Source: Salinivirgaceae bacterium (GTDB lineage: Bacteria; Bacteroidota; Bacteroidia; Bacteroidales; SZUA-534). Taken from it: 64,000 nt of DNA. The notes beneath the pieces are model-generated. The model was not told the origin of the DNA. It did not search any database and saw only the letters and a list, made by a program, of their open reading frames with translations. The position numbers were made by a program, and so were the translations under genes. The DNA lies in contig JAFVGW010000012.1 of assembly GCA_017474765.1 (NCBI GenBank), positions 62,001 to 126,000 on the forward strand, written 5' to 3'. Positions 27,731 through 36,319 of the stretch are shown here, one piece after another; the first letter of the stretch is position 1, and each line of letters begins with the position of its first letter.

Positions 27731-28147
27731 ATGATACATTTTTTCAATAAAGAAAGAAATTTGGTTATGCTTCTTGAAGAGATTTCAGTAAAACAAGATG
27801 TTGTACCCATTTTAGTATTTGACACAAAAATTGTATACGATTGTTTTGAAGCATCATTAACGATTGAAGATTTTTGGTATTCATTTAGAGAATTTAAAAA
27901 TGAATTGATCGATTTCTATGATGGGGAAAGAGATTCTGCGAATCTTGTTTTAACAGAAAGAGAATTAGAAGTAAGTATTAGTAAAAAAGGTATGCAAATG
28001 ATTTGTAAAATACAATTAAATCACTATAAATATGATAACACGATATGTCATTCATCATTGATTATTAATTATGAAATAGACCAATCTTTTTTGCCAGAAT
28101 TAATTAATGAAATTAATGAGACATTGGACTTACTCTGTTTAAAATGA
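27731..28147 (+). CDS. Immunity-like small protein, divergent family member
   Basis: 138 residues, cytosolic, AT-rich. Its layout follows the paralogues at 24678 and 28197: an N-terminal beta part (VFDTKIVYDCFEASLTIEDF), a helix with FREFKNELIDFYDGE, then beta strands and a closing FLPELINEINETLDLL helix that corresponds to their VPEIIKEID. This similarity was judged by eye and is weak. It starts 1 nt after the short Rhs fragment, the usual place for the cognate immunity gene. The ATG at 27731 is chosen because it lies just past the preceding stop; the same frame is open further upstream. Confidence 0.6.
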   Translation: MIHFFNKERNLVMLLEEISVKQDVVPILVFDTKIVYDCFEASLTIEDFWYSFREFKNELIDFYDGERDSANLVLTERELEVSISKKGMQMICKIQLNHYKYDNTICHSSLIINYEIDQSFLPELINEINETLDLLCLK

Positions 28148-28196
28148 TGGTAAATCAAGAAAAACAAATTTTCAATAGATTCAAACCATATTAAGG

Positions 28197-28601
28197 ATGG
28201 GGGAAGATATATTGTTTAAAAGTACGGATGGGGTTGATGTTATAAAATTCGAGAACATCAAGTTAAAATTCGACGACGATTTAAAATGGGTATTTTTCGA
28301 CATAGTAGTTGATTTTGAGTTTTTTAAGGCACAAACTTCTTTAGAGTCGGAGGAGTTTGATTTCTTGAATATGAAGAAGTGCCTTCAGAAACTTTACAAT
28401 AATGAATGGAAATCTTTTGTGGCATTCAACCCACTCGAAGAACGGTTCGTTATGCAATTCGATTTGCAAGAGGACGGACAAATAAAGGTTCATTCAAAAC
28501 TTTGTAACCCAATGTTTACGGGGAAGTTTGAATTTGATTTTATTATCGACAGAGCATCTGTCCCGAGAATAATCAAAGAGATAGACGCAGCGATGGCGTG
28601 A
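28197..28601 (+). CDS. Immunity-like small acidic protein, copy 2
   Basis: 134 residues, paralogue of the protein at 24678-25091. Shared blocks include DVIKFENIK near the start, EEFDFLNMKKCLQKLYN, KSFVAFNPLEERFV and QFDLQEDGQIKVHSKLCN, and both end IIKEIDxAM. Differences concentrate in residues 1-50 and the last 15. It closes the Rhs array; the next gene is convergent with its stop 26 nt away. No Rhs tip directly precedes it, so it may be an orphan immunity gene. Function is inferred from context. Confidence 0.65.
   Translation: MGEDILFKSTDGVDVIKFENIKLKFDDDLKWVFFDIVVDFEFFKAQTSLESEEFDFLNMKKCLQKLYNNEWKSFVAFNPLEERFVMQFDLQEDGQIKVHSKLCNPMFTGKFEFDFIIDRASVPRIIKEIDAAMA
28350..28543 (+). repeat. Direct repeat A, copy 2 (immunity-like gene body)
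   Basis: Partner of 24831-25024, offset 3519 bp. The two repeats bracket both Rhs fragments, so recombination between them would delete the whole cassette set. Confidence 0.85.
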
Positions 28602-28626
28602 GCCGCAAAAACTTTCTCAACCCCAA

Positions 28627-29979
28627 TTAACGCAATTCCGCTTTAATCTCTGGTTGCGAGTAAAGTTGCCGCCAAGTGGGGTCCGAAGCGTATTGCTCAA
28701 CGCGGTCGATGCCTTTGGCTATGGCTTTTTTGAAACTGTCAGCCATCTTGTCGCGGTCACCAGCCATCAGGTAGTAGCGGGCGTACATCAGGTCAACGTC
28801 GGCCAAATCGGGCTCAACCAACTCATAGATTTGCAGTTTTTTGAGTGCTCCCTCCTTGTTGCCCGACAGAATATCGTTGTTGGCCAGCGAGAAAGCCATC
28901 ATGCTCAGGTAGGCCATCAGTCGCTGTGTGGTCAGGCTCACCTGTTTGTCTTTGCTGGCAATGCTTTTATGGAAGTTGTCAACCTCGTTTTTCCACCAGT
29001 CGATGTCGCGGGTTTCGACAGAGCCGATGAACTTGCTGCGCAACTCAACCTCTTTCATCGCCAGATTGGTTTTCTTCTCCATCTCGCTGATATACATCTG
29101 ATTGTTGCTCAAATTCGACATGAAAGCCGACAGTCTCACGTCGTTGTCGATGGAGCCGAACCAGCCTTGAATGCGGCCAATCAGTTCGGAGCATTTCACA
29201 TATTCGCCAGTGGCCATGCAAATGTTGGCCGAATCCTTCAGTTTGGTGTAAACCGATTTCAACCAGTCAACGTCAGACGGTTTGAAACCTGTGCGCATTG
29301 CATTGATTTCCAGGGCGTCAAACGCATCTTTGAAATATTTGGCATCAGGCCAGTCGTGCTTTCCGTCGAAAACAAGCGATGTGAACGAAATGCCCATCTT
29401 GCTGAATGCGACCAGCGCCTGCTGCATGTCGAGATAGTTGAAATCCTTGTCGCCCACCATGCTCACAAAGCAGAAAGAGGAGTCGGGCTTGATGTTTGGT
29501 GTGATGCTGCCTCCGCAGGCAATCACGCCTTTGATTTCGGGAATGTTGATGCCGTATATTGTGGCCACCTTTCCGCCGCCCGAAAATCCGCAGAGGTAGA
29601 TGCGGTTCTCATCGGCATTGCACTGATTCACAGCCTCATTGATAAGCCCGAGCACGATTTTTTCGGTTTGTGAGGCCGATTGACCGTTGTGCATGTCGTT
29701 GCTGCCCATCAGAATATAGTTGTATTCCGATGCCAGTTGCGCGTAAGCCTTCACAGGCACTGAGCCCTGCGCGTGCGGGTCGAAGAAAATGATGGCAGGA
29801 AGTTTCTGCCCTTTGGTTTTTGGCGCGTAGAGCGCGTAATGAATCGCAGTGTCGGAAACACAACTTTTATTTTCGATGTTTGCGCTGAATTTGTTTTTGT
29901 CGCCATTGTTGTTGCAGGCCGATAAAGCAAATGTTATCAGCAATATACTGGCAATATTAGCCTTGAAAGATAATTTCAT
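28627..29979 (-). CDS. Lipoprotein alpha/beta-hydrolase (esterase-like)
   Basis: 450 residues. A lipoprotein signal ends LITFALSAC (lipidated Cys near residue 22). Residues ~45-230 form an alpha/beta-hydrolase domain: FFDPHAQG near the oxyanion region, CGFSGGGKVA with the nucleophile Ser (GxSxGG), and FDGKHDWP with the likely catalytic His. The remaining ~220 residues are helical with TPR-like character (LMYARYYLMAGDRDKMADSFKKAIAKG). It probably hydrolyses an ester in the periplasm or at the outer membrane; the substrate is unknown. The ATG at 29979 is preferred over a TTG two codons upstream. Confidence 0.75.
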   Translation of the reverse strand: MKLSFKANIASILLITFALSACNNNGDKNKFSANIENKSCVSDTAIHYALYAPKTKGQKLPAIIFFDPHAQGSVPVKAYAQLASEYNYILMGSNDMHNGQSASQTEKIVLGLINEAVNQCNADENRIYLCGFSGGGKVATIYGINIPEIKGVIACGGSITPNIKPDSSFCFVSMVGDKDFNYLDMQQALVAFSKMGISFTSLVFDGKHDWPDAKYFKDAFDALEINAMRTGFKPSDVDWLKSVYTKLKDSANICMATGEYVKCSELIGRIQGWFGSIDNDVRLSAFMSNLSNNQMYISEMEKKTNLAMKEVELRSKFIGSVETRDIDWWKNEVDNFHKSIASKDKQVSLTTQRLMAYLSMMAFSLANNDILSGNKEGALKKLQIYELVEPDLADVDLMYARYYLMAGDRDKMADSFKKAIAKGIDRVEQYASDPTWRQLYSQPEIKAELR

Positions 29980-30062
29980 CCCCAAATGTTTTTAAGATGC
30001 GCCAAATGTAGCAAAATAGTTTATATCGGACGGTTTTCTGAAAAAAACCGCTTGCAGTATAA

Positions 30063-30089
30063 TGCCTAAAAAAACTTCTTTTTTTGGCA
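30063..30089. terminator. Symmetric hairpin between divergent esterase and TonB-receptor genes
   Basis: TGCC-T-AAAAAAA / CTTC / TTTTTTT-GGCA forms a long A:T stem capped by GC ends. It could act as a terminator or an upstream regulatory structure. The two flanking genes are divergent, so its role is uncertain. Confidence 0.35.
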
Positions 30090-30136
30090 CATTGTTTGCT
30101 TTGAGCCGCCGCGTTTAACTTTTAAAAATTTTAAAA

Positions 30137-32176
30137 ATGAGATTTAAAAACAGCAGATTCAAGAAACGGATGGTCTGTTTCTCGAAGTGGACGCGTAAGA
30201 ACTACGCCATTTACAACAGTTTAGGGAAAGTGGTCAAGATTTGTGTTCTTGTTGACACACTGACAATTGCGGCCACGCAGGCAAAGTGCTCAACAATGAT
30301 TGAATCGGCAGAAATTGCTGACAGTGTTACAGTTGAAGAAATAACTGTGTCGTCGGACAGGGTGACGAGCAATTTCTCGCAACTGATTGTGCCGGTTGCA
30401 ATTGTAAAATCCGATGATTTTGCGGCCGCCCCGCAGCAGAATCTTATTGACGCGCTGGAATATACGGCGCAAGTTGACATTCGTCAGCGCGGACTTTTGG
30501 GCGTTCAGTCCGACCTGTCGATCCGAGGTGGAACCACTGACCAAAACGCCATAATCCTTAACAAAATAAACATTACCGACCCGCAAACAGGGCACAACAA
30601 TTTCACGCTTCCCGTCGATATTGACGACGTGGAACGGGTGGAGATTATTGTTGGACAGACTGGCCGAGCGAGCGGAGTGGCGGCTTTGAGCGGTGCGTTG
30701 TGCTTCTTTACGCCGACCGATACCACCGACCGCTACAAAGTGACCGTGATGAACGGTGCCAACGGTCTGTATAAAATTGCCGCTACAGCGTCGGTCAACA
30801 ACAGCAAGGTGAACAATTTTCTTGCCGCTTCCGTCTCACATTCTGATGGTTACACCGACAATACCGATTTCGACATTCACAACCTTTTCTATCGTGGCGT
30901 TCTGGCGATAGGAAAGTCAAACATAAACGCGCAGGTGGGCTACACCGAAAAGCACTTCGGTAGCAACGGCTTCTATTCGCTCTCGTATCCCGATCAGTAT
31001 GAAGAAAATGAGTCGTGGCTGGCAAGCCTTGGCACCGACATTAACTTCGGTCCCGAGATTTCGGTCAATGCCTATTGGCGGCGACTGAACGATTATTACG
31101 TGCTAAAACGCAGCAATCCTGCATTTTATCAGAACTATCACCAAACCGACGCTTTTGGTGCGAACTTGCAGGCGTCGTTCGTAACCAATTGGGGCACAAC
31201 CACATTCGGGCTCGAAAACCGCACCGAAAAAATCAAAAGTACTCGTCTGGGGCACGTTACGGGCAAGCAGGTGGAAGTGAAGGACCGCGATTCAATCTTT
31301 TACGACCATTTTTACGACCGAAATTTCACCACCGTTTCGGCCAATCATAAGTTTGTGGCACAGCATTTTGCTGTGTCGGCAGGTGGTGTGGTGCTTATCG
31401 ACGATGGGGTGAATTTCTATCCTGGAATCGATGCAACTTATATGATTTCCAATTCGTTATGTGCATTCGCGTCGGCCAATGCGGCATTCCGTCAGCCCAC
31501 GTTCACCGATTTGTTCTATCAAAGTCCGAAAAATGTTGGTAATGAAAATCTTAAATCGGAAGAAGTTACAACTTACGAGGTCGGATTCAAGGCCGATAAG
31601 CGGTTGTTCAACGCGCGGGCGGCCGTCTATTTCAAACAGGGCCGCAACATTATCGACTGGGCGCGTCTGACAGGCGAGGAACTTTATGTGGCACAGAACG
31701 TTACGGAAGTCAACACCTTCGGGCAGGAATTTGACGTTACGGTGAAGCCCGCGTCGCTTTTTAAACAAAAATACCTGATAATTAGCGAATTAAAGTGCGG
31801 TTACAGCCATATCGGCATTCAAAAATCAACAGGCGATTATGAGTCGCTTTACGCGCTCGACCATTTGCGCCACAAGTTGACGGCGTCGGCCACGCTGCGG
31901 TCGGTTGGCGGTTTCGAGGCCAACGTCAGGCTTGTTTATCAGCACCGAAACGGAAGTTACGATGTGGTCAATCCCGAGACTAAACAGGTTGATGCACAGC
32001 CATATAAAGGATTTGCAACCGTCGATGCGGGGATTTCGCACCGCGGCAAATACGTGACGCAGTTTGTTGAGGCAACCAATATCGGCAATGCTAAATCGTT
32101 CGATTTCAGCGGTCTCGAACTGCCTGGGCGCTGGGTAAAAATCGGCGTGAAGGTTGATTTGACGGTTGCTGATTAG
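30137..32176 (+). CDS. TonB-dependent outer-membrane receptor
   Basis: 679 residues. An N-terminal hydrophobic export segment (VVKICVLVDTLTIAATQA, about residues 32-49) follows a basic stretch. The plug domain runs from about 65 to 180: a TonB-box-like VEEITVSSD, ALEYTAQVDIRQRGLLGVQSDLSIRGG, and VERVEIIVGQTGRASGVAALSGALCF. A ~480-residue beta barrel follows, closing at VKIGVKVDLTVAD. It imports a bulky nutrient across the outer membrane using TonB energy. Barrel size and the plug resemble BtuB/siderophore-type receptors, but the ligand is unknown. No SusD partner is adjacent and no cobalamin riboswitch was seen upstream, so B12 is not supported. Confidence 0.9.
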   Translation: MRFKNSRFKKRMVCFSKWTRKNYAIYNSLGKVVKICVLVDTLTIAATQAKCSTMIESAEIADSVTVEEITVSSDRVTSNFSQLIVPVAIVKSDDFAAAPQQNLIDALEYTAQVDIRQRGLLGVQSDLSIRGGTTDQNAIILNKINITDPQTGHNNFTLPVDIDDVERVEIIVGQTGRASGVAALSGALCFFTPTDTTDRYKVTVMNGANGLYKIAATASVNNSKVNNFLAASVSHSDGYTDNTDFDIHNLFYRGVLAIGKSNINAQVGYTEKHFGSNGFYSLSYPDQYEENESWLASLGTDINFGPEISVNAYWRRLNDYYVLKRSNPAFYQNYHQTDAFGANLQASFVTNWGTTTFGLENRTEKIKSTRLGHVTGKQVEVKDRDSIFYDHFYDRNFTTVSANHKFVAQHFAVSAGGVVLIDDGVNFYPGIDATYMISNSLCAFASANAAFRQPTFTDLFYQSPKNVGNENLKSEEVTTYEVGFKADKRLFNARAAVYFKQGRNIIDWARLTGEELYVAQNVTEVNTFGQEFDVTVKPASLFKQKYLIISELKCGYSHIGIQKSTGDYESLYALDHLRHKLTASATLRSVGGFEANVRLVYQHRNGSYDVVNPETKQVDAQPYKGFATVDAGISHRGKYVTQFVEATNIGNAKSFDFSGLELPGRWVKIGVKVDLTVAD

Positions 32177-32254
32177 TTTTGTGGCGGTTGCGGAAGGGTT
32201 GATTTTCAACATTTTCCGCGGCCGCTGTTTTCTTTTGTGCAAACGTGCATTCAT

Positions 32255-32288
32255 GGTTGGCGGCGGTTGCGCTGCCGACCTTTTTTTT
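32255..32288 (+). terminator. Strong terminator after the TonB receptor gene
   Basis: GGTTGGCGGC / GGTTGC loop / GCTGCCGACC pairs fully as RNA, counting two G-U pairs, and is followed by eight T. Another hairpin (GCGGAA...TTCCGC, about 32191-32220) lies just ahead. Confidence 0.9.
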
Positions 32289-32337
32289 AATCGTTTCCGA
32301 ATAAATCGTAAATTCGCGCGATTTTAAAACTAACGAA

Positions 32338-33159
32338 ATGGCAGCATATTTATGTAGCGACAACCGCAAGGTGACCACTCTGCGGCTGATTGAGATGAAG
32401 AAACAAGGCGAGAAGATTTCGATGCTGACCGCCTACGATTATACAACCGCAAAAATTTTTGATGCGGCGGGGCTCGATGTCATTCTGGTCGGCGACAGCG
32501 CGTCGAACGTGATGCTGGGCAACGAAACCACTGTGCCGATGACGCTCGACAAGATGATTGTCTTTGCTGGGGCGGTGGCCAAAGCCGTCAAACGCGCTCT
32601 AGTGGTGGTTGATATGCCGTTCGGCACCTATCAGGTTGACCCCACTTCGGCCGTGCAGAACGCCATTCGCATTATGCAGGAAACGGGCGCCGACTCGCTC
32701 AAACTTGAGGGCGGATTGGAAATTATCCCGATGGTGAAAAAGATTATCGACGCTGGCATTCCTGTGATGGGCCATTTGGGACTTACACCGCAGAGTATCA
32801 ACGCTTTCGGAACGTACGCAGTGCGCGCGAAAGACGAGGCCGAAGCCGAAAAACTTGTCAGCGACGCGCACTTGCTCGAAGAGGCTGGCTGTTTTGCTGT
32901 GGTGCTTGAAAAAATTCCCGCCAAACTGGCCGCCCGTGTGGCTTCTGAACTGAAAATACCTGTAATCGGCATTGGTGCTGGCGGTCAGGTGGATGGCCAA
33001 GTGCTGGTTTTTGCCGATATGCTCGGCCTGACGCAAGGTTTCAGCCCGCGCTTCCTGCGCCGCTATGCCGACCTGAACACGGTTGTCACCGATGCTGTAG
33101 GTCAGTACATTACCGATGTCAAACAGGGCGATTTCCCCAACGAAAACGAGCAATATTGA
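32338..33159 (+). CDS. panB: 3-methyl-2-oxobutanoate hydroxymethyltransferase
   Basis: 273 residues, normal family length. It makes ketopantoate from 2-oxoisovalerate with methylene-tetrahydrofolate, the first step toward pantothenate and CoA. Signature segments are [33 protein letters not shown] near residues 30-60 (metal-binding Asp in VGDS), [18 protein letters not shown] and [23 protein letters not shown]. surE starts 1 nt after its stop, so the two are in one operon. A strong terminator upstream isolates it from the receptor gene. Confidence 0.97.
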   Translation: MAAYLCSDNRKVTTLRLIEMKKQGEKISMLTAYDYTTAKIFDAAGLDVILVGDSASNVMLGNETTVPMTLDKMIVFAGAVAKAVKRALVVVDMPFGTYQVDPTSAVQNAIRIMQETGADSLKLEGGLEIIPMVKKIIDAGIPVMGHLGLTPQSINAFGTYAVRAKDEAEAEKLVSDAHLLEEAGCFAVVLEKIPAKLAARVASELKIPVIGIGAGGQVDGQVLVFADMLGLTQGFSPRFLRRYADLNTVVTDAVGQYITDVKQGDFPNENEQY

Positions 33160-33160
33160 T

Positions 33161-33931
33161 ATGGAAAACAACCGTCCGCTCATTCTCGTAACCAACGACG
33201 ACGGCTATTCGTCGAAAGGCATAACCGAACTCATTGCAATGGCGCAACGCATTGGCGATGTGGTGGTTGTGGCGCCCGATGCAGCACAGTCGGGAAAGTC
33301 GCACGCCATAACTTTCAGCAATTATATCCGCGTGAAAACCATAACCGATGAGCCAAATCTTAAGGTTTATTCGGTAACTGGTACGCCTGTTGATTGCGTG
33401 AAGATGGCTATCAACCGCTTGCTCGACCGCCAACCCGACCTTCTTCTGTCGGGTATCAACCACGGAACAAATTCAACCGTATGTGCTTTTTATTCAGGCA
33501 CTTTGGGTGCAGCCACCGAAGGCGCGATGAATGGCATTCCGTCGGTCGGCGTTTCGCTTTGCAGTTTCGACTTGGACGCTGATTTCTCGGTTGTTGTAAA
33601 ACACACAGAACCAATACTTGAACGCCTTTTGGCCACCAACACCGACAAGAATCTCTGCCTGAATATCAACTTCCCCGATATTCCCGAAACCGATTTCCGC
33701 GGAATGAAGATTTGCCGTCAGGCTGATGGCCTTTGGAAGGAGGATTTTATTGAATATCAAGACCCGTCGGGTCGCCCATTTTATTGGTTGTCAGGCGAAT
33801 TTATCAATAACGAACCCGATTCCACCGACACCGACGAGTGGGCGTTGGCGCACGGCTACGCGTCGATTGTGCCAATCAACCTTGACTCAACCGATTACGC
33901 GCGGCTCAAAAAAATCGATTATCTGCTATGA
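33161..33931 (+). CDS. surE: 5'/3'-nucleotidase SurE
   Basis: 256 residues. It dephosphorylates nucleoside monophosphates with a divalent metal in the cytosol. The N-terminal VTNDDGYSSKGI holds the metal-binding Asp pair. Further conserved segments are SGKSHAITF, VTGTPVDCVKMAI and LLSGINHGTNS (metal-binding Asn). The ATG at 33161 directly follows the panB stop. A more upstream in-frame codon would overlap panB and is not needed. The stop overlaps the start of the following small membrane-protein gene. Confidence 0.95.
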   Translation: MENNRPLILVTNDDGYSSKGITELIAMAQRIGDVVVVAPDAAQSGKSHAITFSNYIRVKTITDEPNLKVYSVTGTPVDCVKMAINRLLDRQPDLLLSGINHGTNSTVCAFYSGTLGAATEGAMNGIPSVGVSLCSFDLDADFSVVVKHTEPILERLLATNTDKNLCLNINFPDIPETDFRGMKICRQADGLWKEDFIEYQDPSGRPFYWLSGEFINNEPDSTDTDEWALAHGYASIVPINLDSTDYARLKKIDYLL

Positions 33932-34224
33932 AAGTCACTGATAAACCGATAGTTGGCATTGTCATTGGCGCTCTTTTGCCAATCATTTGTCTTGCGATTT
34001 TTTTGCCGTTGGTGGCCTACGGAAAGGGTTACGATTCGGTGGCCGATTGTATCAGCCATTTTCAGCGTTTCGGTGTGCTGTATAAGATTGTGAGTCTGAG
34101 TCTTATGCCCAATGCGGGTTTGTTTTTCTGGTGGACTCGCCAAAACCGCCTGAGCCTTGCCCGCGGCGTGCTGGCAATGTGTCTGCTGTACGGCGTGGCA
34201 ATATTGGCGATATATTTTGTTTAA
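33928..34224 (+). CDS. Small membrane protein between surE and lpxB
   Basis: 98 residues with three hydrophobic helices (about 9-31, 50-68 and 76-97). Its start overlaps the surE stop (ATGA), so it is translated with surE. I believe small membrane proteins of this kind recur between surE and lpxB in Bacteroidales, but no function is known to me. Here its downstream link to lpxB is broken by a toxin-antitoxin pair. Confidence 0.75.
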   Translation: MKVTDKPIVGIVIGALLPIICLAIFLPLVAYGKGYDSVADCISHFQRFGVLYKIVSLSLMPNAGLFFWWTRQNRLSLARGVLAMCLLYGVAILAIYFV

Positions 34225-34340
34225 TGGTGAGGGGAAAGAGTTTAGTGTTGAGAATGTTTAGCGGGTTGAAATGGTGAATTGTTAATGGTTTAATTTGTTG
34301 AATTTTATTTCGTATTTTTACAAACAAAAAACAATTTGCT

Positions 34341-34583
34341 ATGACTACCGCGGCTTTAAACAATTTGTGGGCTTACATTAACGGCTTGACGCTCACCGCC
34401 AACGAACGGCAGTGGCTTGCTGGTAAATTGACGGATGATGTTATAAATCAAGAAGTTGATGGTAAAAACGAAAAGGCGGTGAAACAGTTGCCTGATTCTT
34501 TTAAGCGTTTACGAGGAATGGGGCGCGTAACGCCCGACGATATTGCAAACGATGACCGACTAGCCTATATTTTAAGCAAATGA
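34341..34583 (+). CDS. Antitoxin of a VapBC-like pair
   Basis: 80 residues, no recognised DNA-binding fold. It has the shape of Bacteroidota antitoxins that precede PIN toxins: an N-terminal helix pair (LNNLWAYINGLTLTANERQWLAGKL) and a flexible C-terminal half (PDSFKRLRGMGRVTPDDIANDDRLAYILSK) that could bind the toxin. Its stop overlaps the toxin start (ATGA). It is identified by its partner rather than by its own sequence. A weak promoter (TTTG 34294-34297, TATTTTTA 34313-34320) may give the pair its own transcript. Confidence 0.7.
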   Translation: MTTAALNNLWAYINGLTLTANERQWLAGKLTDDVINQEVDGKNEKAVKQLPDSFKRLRGMGRVTPDDIANDDRLAYILSK

Positions 34584-35002
34584 AAAAGGTATTTGTCGAT
34601 ACTAATGTCATTCTCGATTACTATCTTAATCGGGAAGGTGCCGACGATGCCGAAAAAATATTCACCGCGGCTTATAATGGTGACATTGCGGTTTTTGCTT
34701 CAATTCTGACTTTTGCCAATTTCGCATACGTAGCCAAGCGCGGTCACACACAGGAAGATGTCTATATGGCTCTCGACGAGTTCGAGAAACGCATAACGGC
34801 TCTGCCGATGGACAAACGGCAATTGCGCTGTGCAATCGACAACCATTGTAAAGATTTCGAAGATATGCTGCAATACCAATGCGCCCTTGCCGCTGGCTGC
34901 GATGTGGTTGTTACCAACAACACTAAAGATTTCCGCGATTTCTGCAAACTGCCCCTTATGACTTCGCACGAATTTTTGACACAAATTTCCGATGAGCAAT
35001 AA
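34580..35002 (+). CDS. PIN-domain toxin (VapC-like ribonuclease)
   Basis: 140 residues, typical PIN-domain size. Acidic catalytic positions are visible: Asp7 in KVFVDTNVILDYYL, the Asp/Glu pair in CKDFEDMLQYQCA, and the Asp in VVVTNNTKDFRDF. VapC toxins cut RNA, often tRNA, when the antitoxin is degraded. It overlaps the antitoxin gene by 4 nt. The pair lies between the surE cluster and lpxB on the same strand, so it may be partly cotranscribed with essential envelope genes. Confidence 0.85.
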   Translation: MKKVFVDTNVILDYYLNREGADDAEKIFTAAYNGDIAVFASILTFANFAYVAKRGHTQEDVYMALDEFEKRITALPMDKRQLRCAIDNHCKDFEDMLQYQCALAAGCDVVVTNNTKDFRDFCKLPLMTSHEFLTQISDEQ

Positions 35003-35067
35003 AAAACTGCGAAAATACATTGAATCTGTGTCATATGATTTCAAAAATCCTAAATCCTAAATAACCA

Positions 35068-36204
35068 ATGCGTTACTTTCTGATAGCAGGCGAGGCGAGT
35101 GGCGACCTTCACGGGTCGAATCTGGTGCGGGAACTGAAATTGCAGGACCCGCAGGCGCAGTTCCGCTTTTTCGGCGGCGACCTGATGGCCGCGCAGGCTG
35201 GCGTGCCGCCCGTCAAGCACTACAGCGAGATGGCCTTTATGGGCTTTGTGCGTGTGCTGATGAATTTGCGCAAAATCGGCCGTAATATGGAGCAATGCAA
35301 GGCCGATATTGTTGATTTTAAGCCTGATGTGGTTATCTTGATTGACTTTGCAGGATTCAATTTGCGCATTGCCGAATTTGCCAAAAGCCTTGGGCTGAAA
35401 ACCGTTTTCTACATTTCGCCGAAAATCTGGGCCTGGAAGCAGAACCGCATAAAAAAGATAAAGAAGTATATCGATAAAATGCTGACAATCTTGCCGTTCG
35501 AGACGGAATTCTACGCCCGTTTCGACTATCCCGTGGAGTATGTCGGCAATCCGATTCTGGACGCAATCGAAGAATTTCGGTCGGGTGACCACCAAACTGA
35601 GGCCGATTTTCGTAATGCTAACAACCTGACCGACAGGCCGATAATCGGACTTTTGGCAGGAAGCCGCAAGCAGGAAGTTGATTTTATGCTGCCCGTGATG
35701 ATTGAAGTCAGCCGCCAATTTCCCGAATATCAGTTTGTTATATCGGGTGCCCCTGGTCTCGACCGCGACTATTACACCAAAGTGATTGGTGCTGATTGCA
35801 ACATTCCGATTGTCTTTGGTCAGACTTATAACTTGCTCAAATTCAGCCGTGCAGCGTTGGTAACTTCGGGCACTGCCACGCTCGAAACAGCACTTTTCGG
35901 TGTGCCCGAAGCGGTCTTGTATCGGATTTCTGCACCCGATTTTCTCTATCGCATAGGTCGCAAGTTGTTGAAAGTAAAATGGATATCGCTTGCAAACCTG
36001 ATTGTTGGCCGCGAGATTATCCGCGAACTTGTGCAGATGGACTGCAACCCGCGCACTATTGCCGATGAGTTGCGCAAGATTCTTGATGATAAGCAGTACG
36101 ATGCTGAATTTCAACGCAATTACGCCGAACTGCGGCAGCGTATGGGCAGTGCGGGAGCGTCGCAACGGGCAGCGCAGGCGGTGATTAAGTTTGTGTCGGC
36201 GTAA
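35068..36204 (+). CDS. lpxB: Lipid-A-disaccharide synthase
   Basis: 378 residues, family length. It joins UDP-2,3-diacylglucosamine and lipid X into the lipid A disaccharide at the inner membrane. Family segments are MRYFLIAGEASGDLHGSNLVREL, FFGGDLMAAQAG, MGFVRVL, KTVFYISPKIWAWKQNRIKKI, YVGNPILDAI, LLAGSRKQEV and TSGTATLETALFGVPEAVLYR. The organism therefore makes lipid A. It follows the toxin-antitoxin pair by 65 nt. Confidence 0.97.
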   Translation: MRYFLIAGEASGDLHGSNLVRELKLQDPQAQFRFFGGDLMAAQAGVPPVKHYSEMAFMGFVRVLMNLRKIGRNMEQCKADIVDFKPDVVILIDFAGFNLRIAEFAKSLGLKTVFYISPKIWAWKQNRIKKIKKYIDKMLTILPFETEFYARFDYPVEYVGNPILDAIEEFRSGDHQTEADFRNANNLTDRPIIGLLAGSRKQEVDFMLPVMIEVSRQFPEYQFVISGAPGLDRDYYTKVIGADCNIPIVFGQTYNLLKFSRAALVTSGTATLETALFGVPEAVLYRISAPDFLYRIGRKLLKVKWISLANLIVGREIIRELVQMDCNPRTIADELRKILDDKQYDAEFQRNYAELRQRMGSAGASQRAAQAVIKFVSA

Positions 36205-36264
36205 TTTAACCGCACTGTGTTTGCAAAATGCAGAAACTGCCGCCAAACTTTGTTGAAATTCATT

Positions 36265-36272
36265 TACATTTG
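36265..36272 (+). promoter_or_regulatory. -7 promoter element of the SpoIID-domain gene
   Basis: TACATTTG matches TAnnTTTG and lies between lpxB and the following gene, about 48 nt before the GTG at 36320. Confidence 0.45.
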
Positions 36273-36319
36273 GCATTGGCTCTGCTATTGAATTGCAGAG
36301 TGCAAATAATTGCAAATCA

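Noticed and set aside
29980..30136. A cobalamin riboswitch in front of the TonB receptor, which would suggest BtuB.
   Set aside because: The gap is only 157 nt, consists mainly of A/T hairpins, and shows no B12-box-like segment.
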